Shown: positions 47,212 to 57,043, numbered from the stretch's first letter. The stretch is DNA of 64,000 nt from Pseudanabaena sp. FACHB-1998 (GCF_014696355.1 NZ_JACJQA010000003.1:334107-398106), one strand, 5' to 3'. Numbers and translations are program-made. Notes: generated by a model from the letters alone, not told the origin.

Positions 47212-48198
47212 ATGGATTTAGACCTAATTGTTTCTAATGTGCTTAACCCGCCAATCCTGTTCTTTTTCTTAGGAATTTTGGCAGTCCTGATTAAGTCGGA
47301 TTTAGAAATTCCACCACCAATTCCGAAATTGTTTTCGCTTTACTTACTATTAGCGATCGGTTTTAAAGGTGGAGTGGAGCTTGTCAAAAGTGGCATTAGC
47401 CAAGAAGTAATCCTGACCATGCTTGCCGCAATTCTGATGGCTTGCATTGTCCCCGTTTACTCATTTTTCATTCTCAAAATCAAGCTAGATGCCTACAATG
47501 CGGCAGCGATCGCCGCAACCTATGGCTCAATTAGTGCGGTTACCTTTATCACTGCAAGTTCATTTTTGGGCCAGTTAAATATTCCCTTTGATGGCTACAT
47601 GGTAGCGGCTCTGGCTCTGATGGAGTCCCCTGCAATTATTGTGGGGCTAATCCTTGTGAGTCTATTTACTGCCGCCGAAAAAGCCGAAAAAGGCGAAGCC
47701 CGTGAATTTGCTTGGGGCGAAGTTCTCCGCGAAGCATTTCTTAATAGTTCGGTATTTTTATTGGTAGGTAGCCTGATAATTGGCTGTCTGACGGGTGAAA
47801 GAGGTTGGCATGTCCTGTCACCCTTTACCCAAGATATGTTTTATGGCGTGCTGACTTTCTTCTTGATGGATATGGGATTAGTCGCCGCCAAGAGAATTAA
47901 GGATTTACAAAAAACAGGGATCTTTTTAATTGCTTTTGCCGTTTTGATGCCGATTTTAAATTCAGGGATTGGGATTGCGATCGCGAAATTAATCTCGATG
48001 TCACAGGGAGATGCGCTTTTATTTGCCGTATTGTGCGCCAGCGCCTCGTATATTGCCGTACCTGCGGCTATGCGTTTAACCGTGCCAGAGGCAAATCCAA
48101 GCCTTTATGTTTCCACGGCTCTAGCAGTGACATTTCCCTTCAATATTATTGTGGGCATCCCCTTGTATTTGTATGTAATTAATTTATTTTGGGTCTAA
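47212..48198 (+). CDS. sbtA: Sodium-dependent bicarbonate transporter SbtA
   Basis: SbtA is the high-affinity Na+/HCO3- symporter of the CO2-concentrating mechanism. The 328-residue product has ten membrane helices in two inverted halves, with conserved ILAVLIKSDLEIPPPIPKLFSLYLLLAIGFKGG, YGSISAVTFITA, MVAALALMESPAIIVGL and YIAVPAAMRLTVPEANPSLYVSTALAVTFPFNI. It is shorter than the roughly 370 residues of well-studied forms because of a short central cytoplasmic loop (EKAEKGEAREFAW). Start ATG 47212. The PII-like regulator sbtB lies 530 bp downstream. Confidence 0.95.
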   Translation: MDLDLIVSNVLNPPILFFFLGILAVLIKSDLEIPPPIPKLFSLYLLLAIGFKGGVELVKSGISQEVILTMLAAILMACIVPVYSFFILKIKLDAYNAAAIAATYGSISAVTFITASSFLGQLNIPFDGYMVAALALMESPAIIVGLILVSLFTAAEKAEKGEAREFAWGEVLREAFLNSSVFLLVGSLIIGCLTGERGWHVLSPFTQDMFYGVLTFFLMDMGLVAAKRIKDLQKTGIFLIAFAVLMPILNSGIGIAIAKLISMSQGDALLFAVLCASASYIAVPAAMRLTVPEANPSLYVSTALAVTFPFNIIVGIPLYLYVINLFWV

Positions 48199-48216
48199 AT
48201 CCCCAGAGTATAGTTT

Positions 48217-48260
48217 GGAGATTTTGAACAAGGGGCTTAAGCCCCTTGTTCAAAATCTCC
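48217..48260 (+). terminator. sbtA terminator
   Basis: Perfect 20-bp arms GGAGATTTTGAACAAGGGGC around TTAA, 18 bp after the sbtA stop. Confidence 0.8.
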
Positions 48261-48506
48261 CTAGTCCAAGCAAGTTCTGTATCGCAGCTTTAAGGCTAAC
48301 CAAATGTTAATTAGTCCGAACTTAGGTTAAATAAAGTACAAAACTTCCACCCTTACCCATAAAAGCGATCATAATTTTAACTAATACTCATAATTTTTAG
48401 ACCCAAAAAGTATTGCTATTTCCTTTCCATTAAAAGAATAAGCATTATTAAAGTAAATGATTTGTGGTGCAGAGCAAAATCACGCATCACAAATCCTTCC
48501 TCCCAA

Positions 48507-48663
48507 CTCACGAAAGTGTAACAACACTTTTGTGAATTAAAAATTAAACCCAGTAATACCAAATCCCGAAAGGTTTTTCCAATGAAGAAATGGCTACACC
48601 ATTTCTTCATTTGGTACAAGGTTTTTTAATTAAGAAAAGGCATAGCCTTTTCTTAATTTGGTA
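48507..48663 (-). mobile_element. Family D element, compound or interrupted copy
   Basis: Three hairpins in a row: CACGAAAGTGT ... ACACTTTTGTG (48509-48536), AATGAAGAAATGGC ... CCATTTCTTCATT (about 48581-48612) and AATTAAGAAAAGGC-ATA-GCCTTTTCTTAATT (48626-48658), with TACCAAAT and ATTTGGTA ends. Two ATTTGGTA ends in the same orientation suggest that one element was inserted beside or into another. Confidence 0.65.
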
Positions 48664-48731
48664 GCACTGGGAAAACAGTAGCTCAACCTATTGATCATTC
48701 ATGAATTCATTAACTTATTAGAGATAAAACT

Positions 48732-49046
48732 ATGCAAGCGGTGAAAAGAATCGAAATAGTATCGGATTCTGTCGAATCCCATAAAATCATCAAGGTTTTG
48801 GAAAAGGTTGGGGTTCTAAACTATACAGTCATTCGGAATGTAGTGGGGAAAGGAGTTAGTGGCACTAATTCTGGAGATCTAGACATGAGTATGCTGGAAA
48901 ATGACTATGTGATCGCTTTCTTTCTTGCCGATAAGACGAATCTTCTCGTAGAAAAATTAAGACCTGTAATCAATAAATTTGGTGGTGCTTGTTATATCTC
49001 CGATACGATGGCAATTAATTCTGTGGAATGTGCCACTTCAAATTAA
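48732..49046 (+). CDS. sbtB: SbtB, PII-like regulator of SbtA
   Basis: The 104-residue product has the ferredoxin-like PII fold: VKRIEIVSDSVESHKIIKVLEKVGV, a T-loop region (YTVIRNVVGKGVSGTNSGDL), then DYVIAFFLADKTNLLVEKLRPVINKFGGACYISD. SbtB trimers bind adenyl nucleotides including cAMP and block SbtA. The protein ends AINSVECATSN and lacks the C-terminal Cys-pair redox loop known from Synechocystis SbtB. It is downstream of sbtA, but a 530-bp repeat-filled spacer separates them. Start ATG 48732. Confidence 0.92.
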   Translation: MQAVKRIEIVSDSVESHKIIKVLEKVGVLNYTVIRNVVGKGVSGTNSGDLDMSMLENDYVIAFFLADKTNLLVEKLRPVINKFGGACYISDTMAINSVECATSN

Positions 49047-49060
49047 ATATTTTTCAATTT

Positions 49061-49106
49061 CCAAATAATAGAAGATAGGGCAAAGCCCTACCTTCTATTA
49101 TTTTGG
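49061..49106. terminator. Convergent sbtB/murJ hairpin
   Basis: CCAAATAATAGAAGATAGGGC-AAA-GCCCTACCTTCTATTATTTTGG with one mismatch, between the sbtB stop and the murJ stop (49108). Confidence 0.78.
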
Positions 49107-49107
49107 G

Positions 49108-50817
49108 TTAGCGACCGAAACGACGCTTAATTTGAACAGTGAGTGCATTGATTTCGGGAATTTGCAGTTGTAAGGCGATCGCCGCGAAAATACTTAAGCC
49201 GACACCACTGGCGATCGCTAAGCCACCCAATTCGGCTGCAAACTTTGCCCAAGTATTTAGCTGATCAAAATTTTGGCTAAGTAAATGATAGACACCCCAA
49301 CTTGCCCCTCCAGAGATTGTACTTGCCAGAATTAAGCCTAAAATTGTTACGCTCCAACTCTTTAAGGGCAATCCATTTAAGCGGCGATCTAAAAAATACA
49401 TCATCGCCATCATCGACAGCACATTTACTGAAACCGTTGCTAAGACAATACCGGGAGCGCCAAATTTTTGAACGAGAAAGTAATCAAAAAGCCCGTTCAA
49501 AAAAATATTGACAATGCTGATTTTAAAAGGTGTATCCCCATCACCTAAAGCGTAAAACACCCTCACCAATACATCTCGCCCCAAATATACAAACATCCCC
49601 ACCGCATAAGCCATTAAAACTGCGGCGGTGAGTTGCGAGTCCTCCGAGGTAAAGGCATAACGCTCATAAACCACCTGCGAAATAGGCATCGCCAAAGCCA
49701 CCATTAAGCCACTTAGGGGCAGCATCGTCAAAGCGGTGAGCATTAATCCTTGGCGAATCCTTTGTTTTAGTTCATCCCAATTTTCAGGATCTGTGAGTTT
49801 GGAAAGTACAGGAAAAAGTGGCACAAGGATGACATTGGACAAAATCCCCAAGGGAGTTTGAACGAGGAGTCCTGCGTAGCCCATTGCTGAAACTGCCGCC
49901 GCCGCATTAGGAATAAAAGAAGCAAAAAATAAATCTGTCCAGACATTGATTTGCAGCATTCCCGATGAAAAGGTGGCGGGAAGCATAATTCTCATTACTT
50001 CCTTCACTTCAGGACGCTGAAAGTCAAAACGGAGTCTAAATCCACCCATGCCCGACTTAAGCTGTGCGGGTAATTGGACTAGCCACTGGAGGACAGCACC
50101 CGCAAGGGTTGACCATGCTAAGACTGCGCCACCTAACATCGCATTTTCGGGGAGCAGCATTTTGCTTCCCATTGTCCAAAATAAGCCGCCTATGCCAATT
50201 AAAACCGTCAGGCTGGAAAAAATCGGGCTAACCGATGGCAACCAATAGGCATCGGCGGCATTGAGTGCGCCAAAGCCAATGCCCACAAGTCCCGCTAAAA
50301 TCGCCATCGGTGACATGATCTGAAACTGTTGGATGGCGATGTCTTTAGTAACTTTCAGATTTTGAATTGCTTCGGGGCTAATCCCTTTAGCCAATAATTC
50401 TGCCTCTGGGGTAAATAGCCCTGGGGCAACAAGATGCATTAAGGGTTCGGCAAAAATCACTAAGGCAATGCTCACCAATAGCAAGATACCTGTAACGATG
50501 GTGGTGATGCTATCGATGATGGGGGCTACCTGTTGGCGATCGCGTTTTGCTAAAACACTGACGATCGCACTATGAAAAGGTCCATTAATGCCGCCCAGTA
50601 AAATCAATAAAAATCCGGGGATAACATAGGCAAAATTGTAAGCGCCATAGGCTGCACCATTACCAAAGGCTGCCGCGATCGCCACTTGACGCAATAGCCC
50701 AAATATTTTGCTGAGTAATGTGGCAACTGCCACAATTGTTGCGATGTTTAAGAGCGATCGCTTAGCAGTTTGAGGTGCTTGAGTTTCGTTGGCTCTATCT
50801 TCTTCGTTACCAGACAA
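49108..50817 (-). CDS. murJ: Lipid II flippase MurJ
   Basis: MurJ flips the peptidoglycan precursor lipid II across the inner membrane. The 569-residue protein has about 14 membrane helices, with N-terminal LLSKIFGLLRQVAIAAAFG, the GGINGPFHSAIVSVLAKRD turn, SSGMLQINVWTDLFFASF, ALAMPISQVVYERYAF and YLGRDVLVRVFYALGDGDTPFK, all typical of MviN/MurJ. A polar leader of 25 residues precedes the first helix. Start ATG 50817, single gene. Confidence 0.95.
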   Translation of the reverse strand: MSGNEEDRANETQAPQTAKRSLLNIATIVAVATLLSKIFGLLRQVAIAAAFGNGAAYGAYNFAYVIPGFLLILLGGINGPFHSAIVSVLAKRDRQQVAPIIDSITTIVTGILLLVSIALVIFAEPLMHLVAPGLFTPEAELLAKGISPEAIQNLKVTKDIAIQQFQIMSPMAILAGLVGIGFGALNAADAYWLPSVSPIFSSLTVLIGIGGLFWTMGSKMLLPENAMLGGAVLAWSTLAGAVLQWLVQLPAQLKSGMGGFRLRFDFQRPEVKEVMRIMLPATFSSGMLQINVWTDLFFASFIPNAAAAVSAMGYAGLLVQTPLGILSNVILVPLFPVLSKLTDPENWDELKQRIRQGLMLTALTMLPLSGLMVALAMPISQVVYERYAFTSEDSQLTAAVLMAYAVGMFVYLGRDVLVRVFYALGDGDTPFKISIVNIFLNGLFDYFLVQKFGAPGIVLATVSVNVLSMMAMMYFLDRRLNGLPLKSWSVTILGLILASTISGGASWGVYHLLSQNFDQLNTWAKFAAELGGLAIASGVGLSIFAAIALQLQIPEINALTVQIKRRFGR

Positions 50818-50973
50818 AATTTGTGCTGCCCCTTACAATTTTAACTCTGAAAAATGTAACACCAAATCACTACCCAAGACACAGTCTTGCCTCCGATTGA
50901 TACCAATTCACCCAAGTGTCTCTACACTTTTGCCAATCAAAAACTAACCTCGTAAGCTTTTCCAACTGAAAAA

Positions 50974-51087
50974 TATAGCAAAGCCAGAGTTAGCCATTAC
51001 CAACCAAAACCCCAAAAGTGAGTGGCGGCGCTTTGAGCCGCCACTCACTTTTGGGGTTTTATGTCCTAAGCAAAACTTACATTGCAT
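50974..51087 (+). mobile_element. MITE-like element, family B, copy 2
   Basis: ATAGCAAAGCCAGAGTTAGCC, ACCAAAACCCC, a 55-bp hairpin (51007-51061, GTGAGTGGCGGC arms), GGTTTTATGTCCTAAGCAAA and ACTTACATTGCATAG. Outer blocks match the copy at 34428; the hairpin arms do not. Confidence 0.75.
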
Positions 51088-51102
51088 AGCTACGTCATTT
51101 TC

Positions 51103-51146
51103 CGAAAAAGCGAGTGGCGGCGCTTCGCGCCGCCACTCGCTTTTGG
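51103..51146. repeat. Hairpin with GGCGGCGCTTCGCGCCGCC centre
   Basis: CCGAAAAAGCGAGTGGCGGC ... GCCACTCGCTTTTGG around GCTTCGC. Arms resemble the hairpin in the family B copy at 34460. Confidence 0.85.
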
Positions 51147-51158
51147 CTCGCTACAAAA

Positions 51159-51194
51159 AAGCTCCGATCACTGCTGGGAATGATCGGAGCTTTA
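51159..51194 (-). terminator. Terminator of the first ferredoxin gene
   Basis: AAGCTCCGATCA ... TGATCGGAGCTT with flanking A/T, 34 bp after the stop at 51228. Confidence 0.75.
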
Positions 51195-51227
51195 TAATAT
51201 CTACGAAAGTTTGAGCAAAGAGATTAC

Positions 51228-51572
<345 letters not shown>

Positions 51573-51611
51573 TTATATCTGAGACCGAAACAAGATAGAT
51601 GCTAAGAATTA

Positions 51612-51657
51612 AAAAAGCCACGATCTCTGAATACATCAGCTAGCGATCGCGGCTTTT
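51612..51657 (-). terminator. Terminator between the two ferredoxin genes
   Basis: AAAAAGCC(A/G)CGATC ... GATCGCGGCTTTT stem with a long loop, downstream of the second ferredoxin stop at 51681. Confidence 0.7.
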
Positions 51658-51680
51658 AGAATATTTATATGAACAAAATA

Positions 51681-51983
51681 CTAGTAAAGATCTTCTTCCT
51701 TATGGGTTTCAACCACAAGGTCAGACTGGGGATAGGTTACACATAAAAGCGCATAACCAGCTTCAATTTGTTCGTCATCTAGGAAAGATTGATCTCCTTG
51801 ATCAACTTCACCGCTAAGGACTTTACCTGCACAAGAAGAGCAAGCACCTGCACGGCAAGAGTAGGGAAGATCGATGCCTTTTTCTTCGGCAACGTCTAAA
51901 ATGTACTCATCCGAAGGAACATCAATAGTTGTGTCAAGACCAGCAGCTTCGTTAATTAGTCTTACTTTGTAGATATTCGCCAT
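51681..51983 (-). CDS. Plant-type [2Fe-2S] ferredoxin, tandem paralogue
   Basis: A 100-residue ferredoxin from ATG 51983. It shares with its neighbour the [11 protein letters not shown] ligand loop, [12 protein letters not shown] and the ending THKEEDLY, with differences mainly in the first 30 residues ([18 protein letters not shown]) and in [12 protein letters not shown]. It is a recent tandem copy. Each gene has its own terminator, which suggests separate expression. Confidence 0.93.
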   Translation of the reverse strand: MANIYKVRLINEAAGLDTTIDVPSDEYILDVAEEKGIDLPYSCRAGACSSCAGKVLSGEVDQGDQSFLDDEQIEAGYALLCVTYPQSDLVVETHKEEDLY

Positions 51984-52474
51984 AAACGTAATAAACCTCT
52001 TAAAGATTGCAATCAACTCAATAAACCAAGGCTTTAAGTTGTACTTAAGTACAGGCTTGTGGCTTAGCTTCGCTTATCTCTATTACCCATAAGGGCTTTA
52101 AAACGAATCATATCGCTCTTGGCAGCAAAGAGAACAATCAGGTTTTTATTTCTATCATTGGTCATAGGTGATAGTTATAGAGCGTCATTAAATGACGACA
52201 ATTAGCGCAAATCCAATCTAGCAGTAGATTTAAAGCTTTATTTTGACATTTCAAAACCATGAGTATTCGTAGATATTTTAATTCTTAGAATAAGTTTTTT
52301 TTATCTTATCTGTAGATGTAATCACAGACTAGTTTTTGATATGAAAATCCAATCAAAAAAAACATAGAGAATCGCGTCGCGACTCTCTATGTTTTTTTGA
52401 ATCTCACAAAACTGGCGATATCTAATCACACAATAAATAAATGGCGGCGCAAAGCGCCGCCATTTATTTTGTGG
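51984..52474. other. 490-bp spacer upstream of the ferredoxins
   Basis: No gene recognised. Nearer the ferredoxin it is AT-rich and presumably holds its promoter. Toward glyS it has two hairpins: 52355-52398 (AAAAAAACATAGAGA arms, TCGCGTCGCGA centre) and 52433-52469 (AAATAAATGGCGGCGC arms, CAAA-type loop), the latter being the likely glyS terminator. Confidence 0.6.
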
Positions 52475-54601
52475 CTATTTTAATATGGAGCTAAAGTTGG
52501 CTAGCTGACGACTATAGTTGCGGATCAGCCCCAACATATTTAGGCGATTTTTGCGAACTTCAGGATCATCAGCCATAACCAAAACATCATCAAAGAATTT
52601 GGCTAAAACTGGCGCGATCGCCTTGATGCCTTCCATGAGTTGTTCATCGCTTGGCTGATGCGGTAAAGCGGCGATCGCTTGGTATAGCGCTTGCTCCGCA
52701 GGTTCAGTTAATTTTGCGGTTGTCACGACGGTTTGCACATCGACAGTGGTACTGTCTAAATCTCCCTGTGCGGCAAGGCGAGAAGCGCGGACAATTGGCT
52801 CATAAATTGCGCCGAGGGTTGCGCCTTCGCGAGATTTTTGCAAGAAATGAGCGCGTTCTTTAATCCGAATCAGACTGCTCAAACCTTGCAAAGTATAGTC
52901 AAGGTCGTCGTTTCCTGTAACCGCATCAACTAGATCGTATTCAATGCCCTGTTCTGCCAAAATTGTGTCGCAGCGTTGCTTAAACCATTTGTAGAGATTT
53001 TCTAAGACGTTTTCCGCAGGCTTAGCTAATAAATTTTGATCGGCATAGATGGCGATCGCCGCCTGTAGTAACTTTGGTAAATCAAGAGCAAATTCATTAT
53101 CCCAAGCAATTTGCACCACCCCTGTAGCGGCTCGCCGTAGCGCAAAAGGATCGGAGGAACCTGTAGGAATAATGCCTAAGCCAAAAATCCCAACTAACGT
53201 ATCAATGCGATCGCTAATCGCTACAATTTTGCCAGTTAAAGAAGTCGGCAAAGCATCTCCCGCCCCCTTAGGCTGATAATGCTCGCGAATACCCGTGGCT
53301 ACAGCTAAAGGTTCATCACTAGATATGGCATAGTAATAACCCATCTGACCTTGCAGTTCAGGAAATTCCTTGACCATCTGGGTGACCAAATCAGCTTTAG
53401 CGAGTTGGGCGGTGCGATCAATTAGGGTGAGATCGGCTTCCGTGACTTCTAAATTGGCGATCGCCGCAACTACTAACTGGGCGATCGCCCGAATGCGCGT
53501 TACTTTGTCCGATACCGAACCTAATTGCGCTTGGAAAGTTACTTTTTCCAGCAAAGGTAAAAAAGTTTCTAAATGTACCGCGCGATCGCTATCGTAGAAA
53601 AATTTACCGTCGGATAACCGCGCCCGAATGACTCGACCATTACCTGCGGCAATTAAACGCGACTTATCAGGATCGCCATTGGAAATCGTAATAAAGCGGG
53701 GGAGTAATTGTTCAGGATTTTTAAACGAATGTACGGGGAAATAGCGCTGATGACTCACCATTTCCGTCTTAATGACGGGCTGAGGCAAATCCAAAAATTC
53801 CCGTTCAAATTCACCAATAACTGCCGTCGGAAATTCCACTAAGTAGGTCACTTCCTCCAACAGATCATCAGGAATATCGGCAGCACCGCCGAATAACTCC
53901 ACAATGCTATTAATTTGAGTGACGATATGGGTGGTGCGTTCCTTACCATCAACGATTACGAAAGCTTCGCGCAACGTCGCCACATAATCTTTCGCAGTAT
54001 CAATAATTACTGGGCGCGGATGCAAGACGCGATGACCTTGGCTAATGCGATCGCTCTGCACATTTTCTAAGCTAATCGATAAAATTTCTGAATCAAAAAG
54101 AGCCACTAGCCAACGAATTGGACGAGGGAACTTCAGATCACCGTTACCCCAACGCATCAAGCGCTTACCTTCGAGGGAAGTGATCCAAGATACGGCTAGC
54201 TCTTGCAAAATATCGGCAGTCTCACGCCCAATAATTTGCTGATTGGCAAAGACAAAAGCGCCCTTATCAGTTTCTTTAACAACAATATTCTGAAGATCGA
54301 TACCCTTAGATTTAGCAAAACCCAGTAAAGCCTTAGTCGGCTCTCCCTGTGGATCGCCATTCACAAAAGCCGAACCTAGCGCAGGGCCCTTAAGTTCGAC
54401 CGTGCGATCGCTTTGTTGGATGGGCAAACCCTCAATTAGCACCGCCAACCGACGAGGCGTACCGTAAACAGTGACTTTACTCGTAGTTAGTTGGTGTTCA
54501 TCTAAATTTTTAGGGATGCGCTCTTGCCACTGGCGTAAAGCATCGACGATAAAACTAGCGGGTAACTCTTCAGTACCAACTTCTAACAGAAAACTTGCCA
54601 T
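52475..54601 (-). CDS. glyS: Glycyl-tRNA synthetase beta subunit
   Basis: GlyS is the tRNA-binding subunit of the alpha2-beta2 glycyl-tRNA synthetase. About 708 residues from ATG 54601 (MASFLLEVGTEELPASFI), the typical start; an upstream frame to 54721 adds 40 unlikely residues from repeat-like DNA. Motifs: LKGPALGSAF, GRLSDGKFFYDSDR, an HD-like region (LAKADLVTQMVKEFPELQGQMGYYYA) and the C-terminal anticodon-binding region. The alpha-subunit gene glyQ is not in the window. A hairpin lies past the stop. Confidence 0.95.
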   Translation of the reverse strand: MASFLLEVGTEELPASFIVDALRQWQERIPKNLDEHQLTTSKVTVYGTPRRLAVLIEGLPIQQSDRTVELKGPALGSAFVNGDPQGEPTKALLGFAKSKGIDLQNIVVKETDKGAFVFANQQIIGRETADILQELAVSWITSLEGKRLMRWGNGDLKFPRPIRWLVALFDSEILSISLENVQSDRISQGHRVLHPRPVIIDTAKDYVATLREAFVIVDGKERTTHIVTQINSIVELFGGAADIPDDLLEEVTYLVEFPTAVIGEFEREFLDLPQPVIKTEMVSHQRYFPVHSFKNPEQLLPRFITISNGDPDKSRLIAAGNGRVIRARLSDGKFFYDSDRAVHLETFLPLLEKVTFQAQLGSVSDKVTRIRAIAQLVVAAIANLEVTEADLTLIDRTAQLAKADLVTQMVKEFPELQGQMGYYYAISSDEPLAVATGIREHYQPKGAGDALPTSLTGKIVAISDRIDTLVGIFGLGIIPTGSSDPFALRRAATGVVQIAWDNEFALDLPKLLQAAIAIYADQNLLAKPAENVLENLYKWFKQRCDTILAEQGIEYDLVDAVTGNDDLDYTLQGLSSLIRIKERAHFLQKSREGATLGAIYEPIVRASRLAAQGDLDSTTVDVQTVVTTAKLTEPAEQALYQAIAALPHQPSDEQLMEGIKAIAPVLAKFFDDVLVMADDPEVRKNRLNMLGLIRNYSRQLANFSSILK

Positions 54602-54745
54602 AACCACGAGTTGAGGGACAATTCTCAGTTTAACGCCTTGATGTGCAATCCCAACCTTTACCCGAAACCCCATCCAAAAAAATTTTTTAAGGGTTTGTGT
54701 CCCCCCTTTCGACAACAACACAAACCCTTAAAAATAGCGCTTATA

Positions 54746-54844
54746 CCAAATTAAGCAATGGCTACGCCATTGCTTAATTTAAAAAACCTTACTGGGTTTG
54801 TTTTTTTAATCACAAAAGTGTTGGCACACTTTCGTGATTTGGTA
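54746..54844 (+). mobile_element. MITE-like element, family D, best copy
   Basis: 99 bp bounded by TACCAAAT and ATTTGGTA. Contains hairpin AATTAAGCAATGGC-TAC-GCCATTGCTTAATT, CTTACTGGGTTTG, then hairpin AATCACAAAAGTGT(TGGC)ACACTTTCGTGATT. Same layout as 42111-42211. Confidence 0.82.
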
Positions 54845-54854
54845 TTACATAGCG

Positions 54855-54893
54855 GGTAGATTTAGCGCGGGCAAAGCTCGCGCTAAATCTACC
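54855..54893. repeat. Hairpin with GCGCGGGCAAAGCTCGCGC centre
   Basis: GGTAGATTTAGCGCG(GGC)AAA(GCT)CGCGCTAAATCTACC, 18-bp arms with one mismatch. Confidence 0.82.
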
Positions 54894-54912
54894 AAAAAAC
54901 CAATAAATTTCT

Positions 54913-54988
54913 TACTCCCTTCCCAGTGAAAAATTAGACGTTGAGGCGCTTCGCGCCGCAACGCTAATTTTTCACTGGGAAGGGAGTA
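54913..54988. repeat. Family C hairpin, 76 bp
   Basis: 25-bp outer arms TACTCCCTTCCCAGTGAAAA(ATTAG) pair with the other end; inner part ACGTTGAGGCGC-TTC-GCGCCGCAACG is imperfect. Ends match the flanks of 34865-34921. Confidence 0.85.
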
Positions 54989-55054
54989 GCATGGAGTAAG
55001 TGCTAAAAAAATTACACTTTAAAAAAATTAGAGCGTTTCCATCTCAATTGCTGC

Positions 55055-55097
55055 AAAGAGAGGTGAGTCAGTGTTTTGCGCTGACTCACCTTTCTTT
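55055..55097. repeat. Short hairpin upstream of ado
   Basis: AAAG(A)GAGGTGAGTCAG ... CTGACTCACC(T)TTCTTT around TGTTTTGCG. Confidence 0.75.
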
Positions 55098-55173
55098 ATA
55101 GGATTGTGCTACTTAGCATAAAATAGCTAGAGATTAACTTTTATTGAGCAGGGATAACTGAAAGAGGCAAAAC

Positions 55174-55869
55174 ATGGGGCAAACACTTGAAGCTGTAGCG
55201 ATTGATTATCACACCGAAAAATATCGCGATGCCTACAGTCGAATCAATGCGATCGTCATTGAAGGTGAAGCTGAGGCTTACAGCAACTATCTCCAACTAG
55301 CGGAGCTGCTGCCCGAATTTACTGAAGATTTTACCAAACTCGCAAAAATGGAAGATCGTCATAAAAAGGGTTTTACCGCTTGCGGCAAAAATCTTAGCGT
55401 GACTCCAGACATGGACTTTGCGGAAAAATTCTTTGCTGAACTCCACGGCAATTTCCAAAAGGCTTTTGCAACAGGGGATATCGTTACTTGTCTATTGATC
55501 CAATCGCTGATTATCGAGTGCTTTGCGATCGCTGCATATAACATCTATATTCCTGTAGCCGATCCTTTTGCTCGCAAAATCACTGAAGGCGTAGTCAAAG
55601 ACGAGTATTTGCATCTTAACTTTGGTGAAGAATGGTTGCAAAATCACTTTACTGAGTCTAAAGAAACTCTCGAAACCGCCAATCGCCAAAACCTACCCAT
55701 CGTCTGGAAAATGCTGAACCAAGTCGAAAACGATGCCAAAGTCCTTGGCATGGAAAAAGAAGCCTTGGTAGAAGATTTCATGATCCAATACGGAGAAAGT
55801 CTTAACAAAATTGGCTTTAACACCCGCGACATCATGAAAATGTCCGCAATGGGTTTGGTCGCAGCTTAA
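55174..55869 (+). CDS. ado: Aldehyde deformylating oxygenase (alkane synthesis)
   Basis: This ferritin-like di-iron enzyme turns fatty aldehydes into alkanes plus formate, using O2 and reductant from ferredoxin. The 231-residue product has the iron ligands: Glu in [12 protein letters not shown], Glu and His in MEDRHKKGF, Glu in [17 protein letters not shown], and Glu and His in [12 protein letters not shown]. Length is typical. Start ATG 55174 after AAAGAGGCAAA. The reductase that supplies its aldehyde is the next gene, 75 bp away. Confidence 0.96.
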   Translation: MGQTLEAVAIDYHTEKYRDAYSRINAIVIEGEAEAYSNYLQLAELLPEFTEDFTKLAKMEDRHKKGFTACGKNLSVTPDMDFAEKFFAELHGNFQKAFATGDIVTCLLIQSLIIECFAIAAYNIYIPVADPFARKITEGVVKDEYLHLNFGEEWLQNHFTESKETLETANRQNLPIVWKMLNQVENDAKVLGMEKEALVEDFMIQYGESLNKIGFNTRDIMKMSAMGLVAA

Positions 55870-55874
55870 TCACC

Positions 55875-55903
55875 GTTTAAACGCGCCAATGGCGCGTTTA
55901 AAC
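55875..55903. repeat. Perfect hairpin between ado and aar
   Basis: GTTTAAACGCGCC-AAT-GGCGCGTTTAAAC followed by seven A's; 5 bp after the ado stop. It may tune how much transcript reaches aar. Confidence 0.8.
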
Positions 55904-55944
55904 AAAAAAATTCGTTGACAACTGATAACTGGTAACCGCAATCG

Positions 55945-56964
55945 ATGTTTGGTCTCATTGGGCATTTGACAAGTCTTGAACACGCTCAGTCTGTAGCAAG
56001 GGAATTAGGCTATCCCGAATATGCCGATCAAGGTTTGGAATTTTGGTGTAGCGCCCCTCCCCAAATTGTCGATCGCATCAAAGTTACAAGTGCCACAGGT
56101 CAGCAGATCGAAGGCTTATATGTAGAATCATGCTTCTTGCCTGAAATGCTAGCAGGTAGCAAAATCAAAACCGCCATTCGCAAGATTCTTAATGCAATGG
56201 CTCATGCTCAAAAGCATGATATCGACATCACCGCGCTAGGTGGTTTCTCATCAATTATTTTTGAGAACTTTAACCTGAGCCAAATGTCGAGCGTCAGAAA
56301 TATTCAATTAGAATTCAACCGCTTTACCACAGGCAACACTCACACAGCCTATATAATCTGTCGCCAAATTGAAGAAGCTAGCCGCAAATTTGGCATTGAT
56401 TTAGCCAAAGCTACTGTCACGGTGTGTGGTGCAACGGGAGACATAGGCAGTGCTGTCTGTCGCTGGCTGGATGTGCGGACAAATATTAAGGAGTTATTGC
56501 TAGTAGCCCGCAATCAAGAGCGTTTGCAAGAATTACAATCGCAGCTAGGACGCGGTAAAGTCTTAAGTATCGAAGAGGCTCTGCCGCAGTCCGACATCAT
56601 TGTCTGGGTCGCTAGTATGGCAAAAGGCATGGCGATCAACTCCTCTACCCTTAAGCGTCCCTGTATCTTGATCGATGGTGGCTATCCCAAAAATATGTCT
56701 ACCCTCGTCCAAGAAGATGGTATCCACGTCATTGATGGCGGCATTGTCGAGCATAGCCTTGATATAGACTGGAAAATCATGAAAATTGTAAATATGACTG
56801 CTCCCGCTCGTCAGCTTTTTGCTTGTTTTGCAGAAGCAATGCTTTTAGAGTTTGAAGGATGGCATACCAATTTCTCGTGGGGGCGAAATCAAATCAGTAT
56901 CGAAAATATGGACAAAATTGGCGAAGTCTCAGTCAAACATGGCTTTAGACCTTTAATCAATTAA
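55945..56964 (+). CDS. aar: Long-chain acyl-ACP reductase (alkane synthesis)
   Basis: AAR reduces acyl-ACP to fatty aldehyde with NADPH. The 339-residue product has the conserved opening [18 protein letters not shown], the Rossmann motif [15 protein letters not shown] (about 159-173), the [11 protein letters not shown] block and a Cys in [16 protein letters not shown]. It directly follows ado as in most cyanobacteria, and the enzymes work in sequence. Two terminators follow. Confidence 0.96.
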   Translation: MFGLIGHLTSLEHAQSVARELGYPEYADQGLEFWCSAPPQIVDRIKVTSATGQQIEGLYVESCFLPEMLAGSKIKTAIRKILNAMAHAQKHDIDITALGGFSSIIFENFNLSQMSSVRNIQLEFNRFTTGNTHTAYIICRQIEEASRKFGIDLAKATVTVCGATGDIGSAVCRWLDVRTNIKELLLVARNQERLQELQSQLGRGKVLSIEEALPQSDIIVWVASMAKGMAINSSTLKRPCILIDGGYPKNMSTLVQEDGIHVIDGGIVEHSLDIDWKIMKIVNMTAPARQLFACFAEAMLLEFEGWHTNFSWGRNQISIENMDKIGEVSVKHGFRPLIN

Positions 56965-56973
56965 ATCCCCACA

Positions 56974-57043
56974 GAAAAGCCTAGCTAAGCTAGGCTTTTT
57001 TTGCTTACAAAATAAAAAAGCCTAGCTAAGCTAGGCTTTTTTA
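56974..57043. terminator. Twin identical terminators
   Basis: Two hairpins AAGCCTAGC-TAA-GCTAGGCTT with T tails at about 56976-57003 and 57013-57043. Both have the same stem; a duplicated terminator between aar and a convergent small gene. Confidence 0.88.

Larger units (their letters stand above)
48199..48731. other. 530-bp sbtA-sbtB spacer with repeats
   Basis: No gene seen. It contains the hairpin at 48217-48260 and a compound family D repeat at 48507-48663. The part 48300-48480 shows no recognisable signal. Confidence 0.6.
50818..51227. other. Repeat-filled 410-bp gap
   Basis: No gene. It holds a degenerate family D-like stretch (about 50865-50965), the family B element at 50974, a hairpin at 51103 and the ferredoxin terminator at 51159. 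The murJ promoter must lie near 50820-50900. Confidence 0.6.
54602..55173. other. 570-bp spacer with four hairpin elements
   Basis: No gene. From left: a hairpin near 54685-54735 with AAGGGTTTGTGT arms, a family D element (54746), hairpins at 54855, 54913 and 55055. The ado promoter should lie in the last 100 bp. Confidence 0.6.
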
